A stretch of 64,000 nt of DNA, taken from NCBI RefSeq assembly GCF_900141855.1, contig NZ_FQYU01000002.1, positions 806,001 to 870,000 on the forward strand, read 5' to 3'. The first letter of the stretch is position 1, and every line of letters starts with the position of its first letter. This stretch comes from Pseudozobellia thermophila (lineage in GTDB: Bacteria > Bacteroidota > Bacteroidia > Flavobacteriales > Flavobacteriaceae). Of the stretch, positions 7,218 to 16,302 are shown in pieces. The notes under the pieces are model-generated. The model did not search any database. It saw only the letters and a list, made by a program, of their open reading frames with translations, and was not told where the DNA came from. The position numbers and the translations under genes were made by a program.

Positions 7218-7916
7218 ATGGCCCAAAGAAAAAAAGCGGTATTTAATTGGAGCGGCGGAAAAGATTCCGCCTTGGCACTCTTAACGATTTTACAGGAAGC
7301 CGAATTTGAAGTGGTCTCCCTCTTGACCACCATCGACGAAAAAACAGCTACCTCTTCCATTCACGACATCCCCCTGAACCTTTTACGACAACAAGCCGAT
7401 AGCATCGGAATTCCCCTCTACCCGGTTACCCTATCCAAGGAAAAATCCTATACAGAAGGAATGACCGAGGCAGCCACCCATTTCAAAGACCAAGGCGTAA
7501 AGCATTTTATTTTTGGGGATATCTTTTTGTCCGATGTACGGGCATACAGGGAAAAGATATTGCATCCCTTGGGAATAACACTGGTCGAACCCCTTTGGGG
7601 CAAGACCTCGAAGCAAGTAATGGCCGACTTTTTACAATCGGGGATCAAGACAAAAATAATCCTTACCCAAGCGGACCAACTGGACGAGAACTTTATTGGC
7701 AGGGAAATCGATGGGGACTTTGCCCGATCCCTACCCTCCGGGGTAGACCTGTGCGGGGAAAAGGGCGAATACCATACCTTTTCTTACGACGGGGGCCCCT
7801 TTAAAAACCGTATCGACTTTACAATTACGAAAGTCAACTTAATATCGCACGAGTTTAAATTGGACGACGGAAGCGTAAAACACCATGAATATTGGCAAGC
7901 CGTGATATCCGGATAA
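7218..7916 (+). CDS. PP-loop ATP pyrophosphatase (diphthine-ammonia ligase-like)
   Basis: A 232-residue protein of the adenine nucleotide alpha-hydrolase superfamily, ATP_bind_4/Dph6-like group. The PP-loop SGGKDSALAL near the N-terminus binds ATP pyrophosphate. The later motifs FGDIFLSDVRAYREK, PLWGKTS and CGEKGEYHTF are characteristic of this family, which adenylates an acyl substrate. In eukaryotes and archaea Dph6 amidates diphthine on EF2; bacterial members lack that substrate and their role is unsettled (possibly cobalamin or amidation related). I chose ATG 7218 (MAQRKKAVFNWSGGKDS) rather than the in-frame ATG at 7200, because the latter falls in the end of the repeat. It looks like a core gene by composition. 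Confidence 0.8.
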   Translation: MAQRKKAVFNWSGGKDSALALLTILQEAEFEVVSLLTTIDEKTATSSIHDIPLNLLRQQADSIGIPLYPVTLSKEKSYTEGMTEAATHFKDQGVKHFIFGDIFLSDVRAYREKILHPLGITLVEPLWGKTSKQVMADFLQSGIKTKIILTQADQLDENFIGREIDGDFARSLPSGVDLCGEKGEYHTFSYDGGPFKNRIDFTITKVNLISHEFKLDDGSVKHHEYWQAVISG

Positions 7917-7945
7917 AAACCGCCCCAATAGAAAGGAGGGGTATG

Positions 7946-9007
7946 TTACAGATCCTCCAGTTTCCACACCCTTACCCAATCGAATTTGGTATACCTGTCT
8001 TCCAAGGGCCTGTTAAAGCCCATTTCCTCCGCCGTGGTTTCCTCGATCCAATCGTAAAAATTACTGGACATGATCAAGCGCAAGGCCCCTTTGAACGGGA
8101 TTACGGGAACAACCGACTTTTCCAATCTACCATCGATATAGAAGTCGATTTTGCCGCCATCCGCATGCCAATAGGCCGCATAAACATGAAATTCTTCGGA
8201 GTTTTTTTTCTCAAAGTTCATTTTTCCCCCCTTGGTCTGCCTTTCCCCAATAGTGTTGCAGGGACTGTTGTGCCTATGGGTGTTGTAATGAAATATTCGG
8301 TCCCAATTGGCTTTTACCGCCCAATCGTCCTTGGTCCATTCGTCGCCCAATTCCCCGGTAAAAACCCCGACACATTCCTGTATGTCTATCTCCAGGTTTT
8401 CCCCCTGGTTCAGGTTGACCTCACAAGGTACTGTTTCGGTTTTCAACCAAAATGCGGCAGACATGGCGGTTTTGCTGGCCCGCATCCTGGCCTCTATGTA
8501 ATATCCGGGTTCCGACAGGGTCTTGCCATACACATAGGCGCCCCCATAGCGGCGTTGTGGAGCTTCATCGGTATTGTCCTTAGGGGAATATTTGGGGCTA
8601 TCGAACTTCTCTCCCTCAAGTCGGAGAAAGCCGTCACCGACACTTACATTGTCCGCTTCAAAAAGGGACCTGCTCCCCCCGTACCAACCTCTATCCTGGC
8701 CCTTATAAATAAATTCAGGGCTCGGGTTCCACTTGGCAGGATCCAGTCCACTGCCCTCGAACTCGTCCGAGAGCCCCTCTACCCTTACCCATTTTTTATC
8801 TTCGGGTTTCGGGTCTTGACCTTCCAAAAAAGTGGGTTCCAGCGTTTCCCTTCCCTTTTCCGCCTCACGATTTCCTCCATCTTCCTTTTCAGCCGGCTGC
8901 CCTTGTTCTTGTTCCGGGGCCTTCCTTTTATCGGTATCCCCCGAATGCCCACAGGCCAATATGGCTCCGCATAAGACCCAGGGTAGAAGTTGAAATACTC
9001 TGACCAT
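7946..9007 (-). CDS. GH16 family endo-glycanase, surface/outer-membrane lipoprotein
   Basis: A 353-residue GH16 enzyme. The signal peptide ends in a lipobox (LACG, Cys19), followed by a charged Glu/Lys/Gly linker (about 22-70) typical of lipoproteins displayed away from the membrane. The catalytic domain opens with LSDEFEGSGLDPAKWN (79-94) and carries the retaining motif ENLEIDIQE, with Glu206 as nucleophile, Asp208 as helper and Glu211 as acid/base. In marine Flavobacteria GH16 enzymes with this layout hydrolyse red-algal galactans (agar, porphyran, carrageenan or furcellaran) or laminarin; the exact substrate cannot be read here. Next to it are a membrane-tethered regulator and a GH2 gene, which fits a small galactan-type locus. 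It runs in the same direction as the regulator, 164 bases downstream. Confidence 0.8.
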   Translation of the reverse strand: MVRVFQLLPWVLCGAILACGHSGDTDKRKAPEQEQGQPAEKEDGGNREAEKGRETLEPTFLEGQDPKPEDKKWVRVEGLSDEFEGSGLDPAKWNPSPEFIYKGQDRGWYGGSRSLFEADNVSVGDGFLRLEGEKFDSPKYSPKDNTDEAPQRRYGGAYVYGKTLSEPGYYIEARMRASKTAMSAAFWLKTETVPCEVNLNQGENLEIDIQECVGVFTGELGDEWTKDDWAVKANWDRIFHYNTHRHNSPCNTIGERQTKGGKMNFEKKNSEEFHVYAAYWHADGGKIDFYIDGRLEKSVVPVIPFKGALRLIMSSNFYDWIEETTAEEMGFNRPLEDRYTKFDWVRVWKLEDL

Positions 9008-9171
9008 TATTTTTTGATTTTCCCCAAAAGTAAGGGCACACGATAAAAATGGCTTGTTCCCACGTTCCGAAGGCTAGCAGATATGTTTTTTGTCCCCGGT
9101 CCCCTAGCCCGACAGGGTCCGGTTGGAGGTGTGGCCAGACCTATGCCCCCACGGCGATTGGAAACAAAAAA

Positions 9172-10323
9172 TCAAAACCCCACGACCCTTTCCAATTTTA
9201 GATCCGTATCCACCCTGTGCCGTCCCTTGACCTTGAACAGGGCCGTAAAGTACTTTTTACCCTTTAGGTAATCGCTCTCGAACTTCTGCAGACTGTCCCT
9301 ATCCGTAAAATATTCGACGGTGGCGCTCACGCCTATATCGTGCTGGGAGAAAAACACAAAATGTTCCGTATGGCCCAGGCTCGGATATTTTGAGACGATC
9401 GCATATTCCTCGTCCACCAAGTTGTCCCCCATGCTCCATAGCGTGTCGTTCAAGCTGGGATGGCCCGAAAGGGTCAAGGTTCGCGATGTCAGTTTAAAAT
9501 AGGGGTTCGCATCGTTAAAAAAACCTATGAACGGGTTCTCGTTTTTCAACGGTCCCGCATAAATGGCATTCCCCTCCTTGATTTCGGGCAAGGTCGTCCG
9601 GGTCGAGAACCTGATAGAAAAGACCTTGTCGTGGTCTTGAAAAAATTGCTGAAGCCTTTGGGTAGCCAGGGCGGCCATTCGGGTGGTATAACTGTAACTT
9701 GCAGGATGGAGCACCTCCTTTAGTTCGGGCTTTCTTTCGAGGAAACCGTAAAATTCATCGACGCTATTGATCTCAAAATCCCGGGTCCAGCCACTGCCCC
9801 CGGTAATGGTCTTTCCCATAGCCCCGAAATGATCGCCCAGAACCAGGTTGAACGAGGTAGCGGATTCGAAAAAGGACTTCCATAGCGAGGGTATTTTAGG
9901 AGGCAAACGGGTCACCAGCAAGGCGGCCAGTGCCCCAAACAATAGTCCATACGGAAGCATGCGTTTCCAGCTTATTTTTTGGACCCACCCGACAGGCCCT
10001 TGTTTCTTGACGAACCGTACCTTGTACTGCCCCTTATCTATTTTCAACTGCCAACCGTCGGCATTACCTTCGGTTTCGTAATAGGCGGCCAGCTTTTTCC
10101 TCAGGTTGTATATATTGACCCTGACCCTGGGATTGTTCTTCGCCCCGGTTTGGTCGTCCTTGAAAAATTCAAGTTCGATTACGGCCTCCTTTAAGTGAAC
10201 CCCTTTCTTCGTCGCCTCATAGAGATATTGAAGCAATCCCCTACTCGTAGGGGCGTTTTTAAAGGTGTCGCTGTCCTTTATCTTAGAAACGATTTCTTGT
10301 TCAAGCCTTTCCGTCAGTTGCAT
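9172..10323 (-). CDS. Membrane-tethered winged-helix regulator
   Basis: A 383-residue protein. Residues 1-105 form a DNA-binding domain of the type found in many Acidobacteria and Bacteroidetes membrane regulators (TSRGLLQYLYEATKKGVHLK, then PRVRVNIYNLRKKLAAYYE, then a KGQYKVRF wing strand). One transmembrane helix follows (122-139, LPYGLLFGALAALLVTRL) and then a domain of about 240 residues that would lie in the periplasm. That domain has no recognised motif. The architecture resembles CadC/ToxR regulators, in which an outside ligand changes DNA binding without phosphorylation. The neighbours are a GH16 gene downstream and a divergent GH2 gene, so control of that locus in response to an oligosaccharide is the natural hypothesis. 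Repeated ACCGTTA boxes in the divergent promoter are possible operators. Confidence 0.65.
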   Translation of the reverse strand: MQLTERLEQEIVSKIKDSDTFKNAPTSRGLLQYLYEATKKGVHLKEAVIELEFFKDDQTGAKNNPRVRVNIYNLRKKLAAYYETEGNADGWQLKIDKGQYKVRFVKKQGPVGWVQKISWKRMLPYGLLFGALAALLVTRLPPKIPSLWKSFFESATSFNLVLGDHFGAMGKTITGGSGWTRDFEINSVDEFYGFLERKPELKEVLHPASYSYTTRMAALATQRLQQFFQDHDKVFSIRFSTRTTLPEIKEGNAIYAGPLKNENPFIGFFNDANPYFKLTSRTLTLSGHPSLNDTLWSMGDNLVDEEYAIVSKYPSLGHTEHFVFFSQHDIGVSATVEYFTDRDSLQKFESDYLKGKKYFTALFKVKGRHRVDTDLKLERVVGF

Positions 10324-10361
10324 GGGACATACAATTAAATAGGGTTTTCACTACGCTTTTA

Positions 10362-10416
10362 ACCGTTATAGCTACCGTTAAAGAGGGGTTAAAGTACTAA
10401 GAAAAAAACGTAACGG
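10362..10416. promoter_or_regulatory. Candidate operator: ACCGTTA boxes in the divergent regulator/GH2 promoter
   Basis: ACCGTTA occurs at 10362-10368 and 10374-10380 (12-base period) and the opposite-strand half TAACGG at 10411-10416. The site lies between the starts of the membrane-tethered regulator and the GH2 gene, where an autoregulatory operator would be expected. This is pattern recognition only. Confidence 0.3.
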
Positions 10417-10532
10417 CTACATTTAGCCCATCGATTTCAAGGGCCATCCCTCCCCGAAGTCCTGTTTGAAGCGGACGGGGCAATCGATAAAAAGCAATCA
10501 GGAAATACATAAGCCTTAAATACATACTACTC

Positions 10533-12287
10533 ATGAAGATCAACACCAACTGCTACGCATTATTATGCTCCTTGCTCTGCATGTTCAGCTTAAACGCCAT
10601 GCAATCGAAGGGGGACGACGAGGAGGTCGAAACCGAAAAAATCTACCTATCGGGCACGGGGAAGGACGATATGGTCGACTGGGAATTCTTTTGTTCCGAT
10701 GGGATGAACAGCGGCAAATGGACCAGCATCGGTGTCCCCTCTTGCTGGGAATTGCAAGGTTTCGGCTCCTACAATTACGGCAGGGACGACTTTGCGGACC
10801 GAAAGAACGAATACGGACGTTACAAACATCGGTTCGACGTGCCCAAGGAGTGGGCCGATAGAACGGTGAAAATCGTATTCGAGGGCGTCATGACCGATGC
10901 CGAGGTCAAAATAAACGGAAAGCTGGCGGGCGAAATCCATCAAGGGGCCTTCTACGAGTTCAAATACGAGATCGGGAAATTGTTGAAATACGGCCAAAAG
11001 AACCTGCTAGAGGTCAAGGTCAACAAGGCTTCCTCCAACATGTCCATCAATTATGCCGAACGCCAAGCCGATTTCTGGGTTTTCGGCGGAATTTTCAGAC
11101 CGGTCTACCTGCAGGCCTTCCCCAAAGAGCACATCGAACGCGTCGCCATCGATGCCAAAGCCGACGGAAGCCTGAAAGCCGACATCTTTACCACATCGAA
11201 AAAGGCACAATCGCTCCGTCTTTCCCTGATGGACCTCGACCATCATAAACTGCAGGAACTCCCCATTGCCGAAATGGGCAAGAAAAAGGGCAAATGGCAC
11301 GTATCGACAAAGGCCGAGGCCATAAAGCCATGGAATCCCGAATCGCCCCAACTGTATTTACTTAACATAGAGCTATTGGACAAAAAAGGTAAGGTACTCC
11401 ACAAAATTGGGGAACGCATAGGCTTTAGGACCGTTGAAGTTCTCGGGGGCGATGGCATCTACGTCAACGGGCAACGCATTAAGTTCAAGGGGGTGAACCG
11501 GCATTCGTTTTACCCCTCCTCCGGGCGCACCACCTCCAAGGAGCTCAGCATAGAACACGTAAAAATGATGAAGGACATGAACATGAACGCCGTCCGCATG
11601 TCGCACTACCCCCCGGACACCCACTTTTTGGACGTGGCCGACTCCCTGGGGCTTTTTGTCATAGACGAAGTGTGTACCTGGCATTCGCCCCACTTAGATA
11701 CCGAAGTAGGCCGCAAAATCGTGAAGGAAGCCGTCGTCCGCGACGTCAACCATCCGTCCATCCTCCTTTGGGCCAATGGAAACGAAACGGGATGGAACAG
11801 GGAGCTCGACGACGATTATGCCAAATGGGACATCCAACAAAGGGAGGTCATCCACCCATGGAACATCTTCAGAAAGACGAACACCATGCACTACCCGAGC
11901 TATCATATTTTTGCCTACGATACCTATGCCAAGGACAAAATTTACTTCCCGACGGAATTTCTGCACGGCCTGTACGACGGGGGCCATGGTGCCGGACTCG
12001 ACGATTACTGGAAACAAATGTGGAACATGCCCTTGTCAGCGGGCGGTTTTTTATGGGATTTTGCCGATGAGGCCGTCGTCCGTACCGACAAGGGCCATGA
12101 TCTGGATACGGACGGAAACCATGCCGCGGACGGGATCGTGGGCCCCTATGGCGAAAAAGAAGGCAGTTATTTTACGGTGAAGGAAGTCTGGTCTCCGATC
12201 TATATCGAAGACCGCTATATCAAGCCCGATTTCAATGGCATTTTCAGGGTGGAAAACAGATATCACTTTACCGATCTGAAGCAGTGA
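10533..12287 (+). pseudogene. GH2 beta-galactosidase-like enzyme, N-terminal part (split by in-frame TGA)
   Basis: The 584 codons up to a TGA at 12285-12287 encode a signal peptide (1 to about 22), the GH2 sugar-binding domain (GVPSCWELQGFGSYNYG), the immunoglobulin-like domain and the TIM barrel. The barrel has acid/base Glu418 in WANGNETGW and probable nucleophile Glu475 in YFPTEFLHGL. The next codons continue in the same frame with EMTAKWVRFEGPG, which is the normal continuation of a GH2 beta-galactosidase (small domain), so this is a nonsense codon and not a gene boundary. In relatives this position follows the pattern (N/D)L.QC, so TGA probably replaced a Cys codon (TGC or TGT). Both catalytic residues are in this fragment, so residual activity is conceivable. 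Substrate by context: an algal galactoside. Confidence 0.75.
12285..12287 (+). other. In-frame TGA interrupting the GH2 gene
   Basis: CTG AAG CAG TGA GAA ATG ACG is read in one frame across the break. There is no frameshift and no missing sequence; a single base change from TGC, TGT or TGG would restore a 948-codon gene. An ATG 4 bases after the stop could allow reinitiation. It may be a real mutation or a sequencing error. Confidence 0.85.
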
Positions 12288-12290
12288 GAA

Positions 12291-13379
12291 ATGACGGCCA
12301 AATGGGTGCGGTTCGAGGGTCCTGGAGGAAGCGCAAAAACAAGCATCATTTCAAGTCAGAACATCGAACTGCCCAATTTAAAGCCTGGCGACAAAGGAAG
12401 CTTCGTGATTAGCCCACCCGACAATTGGAAATCGGCAGATGCCCTCTACCTCACGGCAAGGGACCCGTTCGACAATGAAATTTTCACTTGGAGCTATCCG
12501 GTAAGGACGCCTAAGGAAGTAAACAAAGGTTTCTTGTCGCCTAAGCCCAAAAGCCCTATCAAAACCGAAACCAAGGCGGGTTCCATAACCGTTGACGCCA
12601 ATGGGCGACATTACACTTTTTCCGGAACTACCGGGCTGCTGACGGCGGTCAAAAAAAATGGTAGAGTCATCCCCTTCAACAACGGACCCATCATTTTTGA
12701 CCATAAGGACAAGATCGAATCGTTGGACGTAAACACCTTGGAAGACCGGACCGAGATCCTTACGGTATTTGAGGCCACGGACAAATCGCCCAATTGGGCC
12801 AGCTATAAGGAATACAGCTCCGATGTCGTCAAATGGACGGTACACGCCAACGGTCTGTTGGACCTCCACGTCGAGATCAAGGGCAAAAAAATAGTGACCG
12901 GGTTCAAGGGCATTACCTTTTCCTTTCCCGAATCGGAAGTTAGCGGTATGAAATGGCTGGGTGACGGCCCCTACCGCGTTTGGCGGAACAGAATGAAGGG
13001 CACCAGGTTTCAGGTATGGGAAAACGATTACAACAATACCGTCACCGGTGAATCCGGTTTTGTATACCCCGAATTCAAGGGATTCTTTTCGAGCCTGTAC
13101 TGGGCAAGGGTAAAGGGAAAAAACAACAAGGGTTTTACGGTATACTGCCATTCAGAAAACACCTTTTTGCGCATGCTTACACCCCAGCAACCCAAGGAAG
13201 ACCCCAAGCACAGGGTTTCGGTAGATTTTCCGGAAGGCGATATTTCCTTCGTAAAAAACATTCCCGCAATTGGAACCAAATTTCAAACAGGAGACAAAAT
13301 GGGTCCCCAGGGAAATTCGGAAAATTACCTTGGAAACGACGATGACCCCATAAGCATCGACCTGACCTTTGAATTTTAG
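12291..13379 (+). pseudogene. GH2 beta-galactosidase-like enzyme, C-terminal part
   Basis: A 362-residue stretch in the same frame as the preceding fragment. It contains the linking immunoglobulin-like domain (ELPNLKPGDKGSFVISPP) and the C-terminal beta-sandwich of large GH2 beta-galactosidases (bgal small chain type: KWLGDGPYRVWRNRMKGTRF, then ENDYNNTVTGESGF, ending in DPISIDLTFEF). It has no catalytic residues of its own and no signal peptide, so if made separately it would stay in the cytoplasm and could not join the exported first half. An ATG directly after the stop codon makes reinitiation possible. A strong terminator hairpin follows at 13416. I read both pieces as one interrupted gene, 10533-13379. 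Confidence 0.75.
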
Positions 13380-13415
13380 CTTGATGTTGGGCCATCGAGC
13401 ATCCTGCCCTACGAC

Positions 13416-13447
13416 AAAAGTCCTGCCTACCGCAGGGCTTTTTGTTG
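13416..13447 (+). terminator. Rho-independent terminator after the GH2 gene
   Basis: AAAAGTCCTGC, loop CTACC, GCAGGGCTTTTTGTTGT forms a hairpin of about 11 pairs with a U-rich tail, 37 bases after the GH2 stop and before the convergent nucleoside-hydrolase-like gene. Confidence 0.8.
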
Positions 13448-13569
13448 TATGGCCGTCATTCGTCCTATAAGAAGTTGACCTAAGGATCGATGGGTCTGAA
13501 AATGCCTTGCGGTAAGAAAGCCTACCCCCTGGGACCATAACCAACAACCGGCCTGCCATCATATGGGCA

Positions 13570-14544
13570 TCAATGCGATTCGAGGCCTAAAACGAGGTCG
13601 TCCATGGTTCGGGCAATGGTGTCGGGATCTACATTCTCCTTGATCGAAACATAGGCGTGGTGCTTCCCCCTTACCGACTTCCCCCCATGCCACTGGTTAT
13701 ACCCATTTTTCGATACCGAAACATAGCCCCCTTCATTGATCCTAAAGTACCGCGAGGCCAGGGCTTCGTCCAAAAGCAGTACGGCTACTTGATCCCAAGC
13801 CGGCCTTCCCGCAAATTGATTGTACAATTCATAACTGCGATATACGGGACTGGAACTACTCAATTTCGATTTCAAATAATCCCCGCCCGTGATAATTTGA
13901 TTCCCCACTTCCCAACCACAAAAGATCACTTCCTTCTCCCATTGATCAAGACAATACACCGTGGAGGCCGGATCTGGTCGGTGAAAATTAGCTTCCAATC
14001 CATCCGGGAATCGCCCCCCCATGCACAGCCATTTTTTTACTTTCCTGTTCACCAACTCCTTTCCGCTCAGGGGCGAGATCTCATCACCTTCAGATTGTAG
14101 CAGATCCCGAAGACTGGACAAGTGGCCTATGGTCACTATGATTACCGAATCATCCCCGCTTTGCGCAAGGAGCTTCCTATACAGTTCGGCCGACATTACG
14201 GTATGTTCGACCGAGGTTAGGGCATGCGGAAATTCCTGACTGACTCTTCGGGTATATTTTGAAAAACTCCCCCAATCCCCCGGTCCTTGTAAACATCCTA
14301 TCGGGATATCCGGATGGCCGTAATAGGTATTGATGGCGTCGGCACAACGATAGGCGTAGCTATCCGGACTGGTGACGATTACGCCCAACAAATCTATTTT
14401 TCCCATCTTTTGATAGGCGTGGAGCATGGCCAAGGCCTGGACATCGTCTACATCTGAATCGATGTCGGTATCAAGTATCACCTTGGTTTGAGCTGAACAA
14501 CAAACCGAACAGAACCACAGGAGATAGAGGGAAAGGGTTTTCAT
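13570..14544 (-). CDS. Secreted nucleoside hydrolase-like protein
   Basis: A 324-residue protein from ATG 14544 (MKTLSLYLLWFCSVCCSAQ), which gives a good signal peptide; an upstream in-frame ATG at 14631 would spoil it. The mature N-terminus has VILDTDIDSDVDDVQALAML, the Asp-rich calcium-binding motif (DxDxxxDxDD) of the inosine-uridine nucleoside hydrolase family. Further family signatures are VIVTIGHLSSLRDLL and CMGGRFPDGLEANF, and a final DQVAVLLL aspartate. Known members cleave the N-glycosidic bond of ribonucleosides; exported relatives in Bacteroidetes with this arrangement are of uncertain substrate and may act on other glycosides or on scavenged nucleosides. It stands alone, convergent with the GH2 gene. 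Confidence 0.7.
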   Translation of the reverse strand: MKTLSLYLLWFCSVCCSAQTKVILDTDIDSDVDDVQALAMLHAYQKMGKIDLLGVIVTSPDSYAYRCADAINTYYGHPDIPIGCLQGPGDWGSFSKYTRRVSQEFPHALTSVEHTVMSAELYRKLLAQSGDDSVIIVTIGHLSSLRDLLQSEGDEISPLSGKELVNRKVKKWLCMGGRFPDGLEANFHRPDPASTVYCLDQWEKEVIFCGWEVGNQIITGGDYLKSKLSSSSPVYRSYELYNQFAGRPAWDQVAVLLLDEALASRYFRINEGGYVSVSKNGYNQWHGGKSVRGKHHAYVSIKENVDPDTIARTMDDLVLGLESH

Positions 14545-15193
14545 GGGGATTTTTTTGCTTACTTCCTTTTTTATTTTCACTTTGAAAGTTAACAAATACA
14601 TCCTCCCGGGCAAAGTATTCAACATCGGCAATTAATGAACATTCCTTTACCCCCGTAGGGCTCCCTAATTTGGCCATGTAACCATTAAAGGTTTAAAATG
14701 GTAAAACAATATTATAGGTGCCTCTTCGGGAATGGGGAAATCGGCCGCCAAAATTTTACATAGTCAAGGCCCCCAAGTTTGTGGTGCCGCGAGGCGCTTG
14801 GAGCAAATGCAGGATCTTTAAAAAGAAAACCTCCTTGAGTCCGAATGAATCTAGGCGCAGCCTGAAGCAATCGCTCAAATACTGTCAAAAATTCATTTCT
14901 TTCTGTCAAAATTTCACGGCGCCCATCTGGCATTTGAATTGATAGGCTATTTTTAATTGGGCACAGGGCCCAGGTCGATCTTTGACTTGGGGACCGCTAC
15001 ACATTTGCCCGCTTTTTCCTCTGATCGAAACGGACTTTTTTTTTACATATAAAATAAAACCAAGAGCAGATGAACGAGCAAGAGACATACACGATTCCCT
15101 TCCCTCCTACCTGAAAGGACCCCCAAACCTATTCCTTAACACCTGTATTTCGAAATAAACTAAAATAACATTTATGGATAAATACTAGAAGTC
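14545..15193. other. Long intergenic region without a recognisable gene
   Basis: There are 649 bases between divergent genes. Short open frames here (for example on the minus strand around 14712-14933) show no family I recognise and could be remnants. Visible structure is limited: a near-direct repeat CTGTCAAAAATTCATTT and CTGTCAAAATTTCA near 14881-14916, a run of nine T at about 15037-15045, and promoter space for the GT4/debranching operon. No repeat of the GC-rich family occurs here. Confidence 0.5.
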
Positions 15194-16282
15194 ATGAAAA
15201 TAGCGCAGATATCACCCTTATACGAATCGGTACCACCGAAGTTATATGGTGGTACTGAAAGAGTTGTTTCCTACCTAACGGAAGAATTGGTACGACAGGG
15301 GCACGACGTCACCCTATTCGCCTCGGGAGATTCCCGGACCCATGCCCGATTGGTCAGCCCGACGGAAAGTGCCCTACGCCTGCGGGACGTACAGGACCCC
15401 TTGGCCCACCATATCGCACATTTACAAGAGGTCATTGAGCGCTCCGATGAATTTGACGTCATGCATTTTCATACCGATTACCTCCACTTCCCCATGGCCC
15501 GTTTGCTCAAAAAACCTTCCTTGACCACCCTTCACGGGCGTTTAGACCTCCCGGACCTGGTCTACGTCTACAAGAAATTCAAGCACCATCCCTTGGTATC
15601 CATTTCAAATGCCCAGCGCAAGGGACTGCCCCTACCGGTAAACTGGATCGGTACCGTCTACCACGGATTGCCAAGGGACCTGTACGAAGCGGGCAAGGGC
15701 GATGGCGACTACCTCGCCTTTATCGGCCGTATTTCACCCGAAAAACGTCCGGACAGGGCCATTCAGATCGCCAAGGAGGCCGGTATCAAAATAAAGATCG
15801 CGGCCAAAATCGACAAGGCCGATGCAAGCTACTACGAAAAAGAAATCAAGCCCTTGCTGGAGCAGCCCCATGTCGAGTTCATCGGGGAAATCGGCGAGGA
15901 CAGAAAGGGCGAATTTTTAGGCCGGGCCAAGGCCCTCTTGTTCCCCATCGACTGGCCCGAACCTTTTGGCATGGTCATGATCGAGGCCATGGCCTGTGGA
16001 ACCCCCGTGATCGCCTTTGGCCACGGTTCGGTTCCCGAGGTCATCGACGAGGGCAAAACCGGATTTGTGGTCCACAGCATCAAAGAATCGCTCCAAGCCG
16101 TTGAAAACCTGGACCAATTGGACAGGGACCAGGTGAGAAGCCTATTCGAGCAACGGTTCAGCGTAGAGGTAATGACCCGTAACTATCTGCGGCTCTACGA
16201 GTCATTGTGCCCGCCTCTCAAAAAATACAGCCCCAGGGCCCAAGCATCGAAAAAACGTACCACACCGATCAGTTTAGTTTAA
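15194..16282 (+). CDS. GT4-family glycosyltransferase
   Basis: A 362-residue GT-B glycosyltransferase. The N-terminal Rossmann domain opens with MKIAQISPLYESVPPKLYGG and GGTERVVSYL, with HFHTDYLHFP in the acceptor site. The C-terminal domain has the nucleotide-sugar part IGRISPEKRPDRAI and the EX7E motif EPFGMVMIEAMACG. Family GT4 enzymes are retaining and use UDP-, GDP- or ADP-sugars. The gene is followed after only 20 bases by a glycogen-debranching-type gene, a pairing I have seen described in many bacteria, which suggests a role in storage or stress-related alpha-glucan or trehalose-like metabolism rather than cell-surface polysaccharide. It is cytoplasmic, with no signal peptide. Confidence 0.8.
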   Translation: MKIAQISPLYESVPPKLYGGTERVVSYLTEELVRQGHDVTLFASGDSRTHARLVSPTESALRLRDVQDPLAHHIAHLQEVIERSDEFDVMHFHTDYLHFPMARLLKKPSLTTLHGRLDLPDLVYVYKKFKHHPLVSISNAQRKGLPLPVNWIGTVYHGLPRDLYEAGKGDGDYLAFIGRISPEKRPDRAIQIAKEAGIKIKIAAKIDKADASYYEKEIKPLLEQPHVEFIGEIGEDRKGEFLGRAKALLFPIDWPEPFGMVMIEAMACGTPVIAFGHGSVPEVIDEGKTGFVVHSIKESLQAVENLDQLDRDQVRSLFEQRFSVEVMTRNYLRLYESLCPPLKKYSPRAQASKKRTTPISLV

Positions 16283-16302
16283 AAACAGGATAAATTATTG
16301 GG

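Noticed and set aside
7892-8974. Long plus-strand open frame opposite the GH16 gene
   Set aside because: It is the antisense shadow of the GH16 lipoprotein; its peptide has no recognisable domain while the other strand has full GH16 motifs.
12285-12287. TGA as a selenocysteine codon in the GH2 gene
   Set aside because: The position is not catalytic, no convincing SECIS-like hairpin was seen after the codon, and selenoprotein genes are not expected in this group; nonsense mutation or sequencing error is simpler.
14712-14942. Short open frames on both strands in the 14.5-15.2 kb gap
   Set aside because: They overlap each other, show no domain or conserved motif, and are probably chance frames or unrecognisable remnants.
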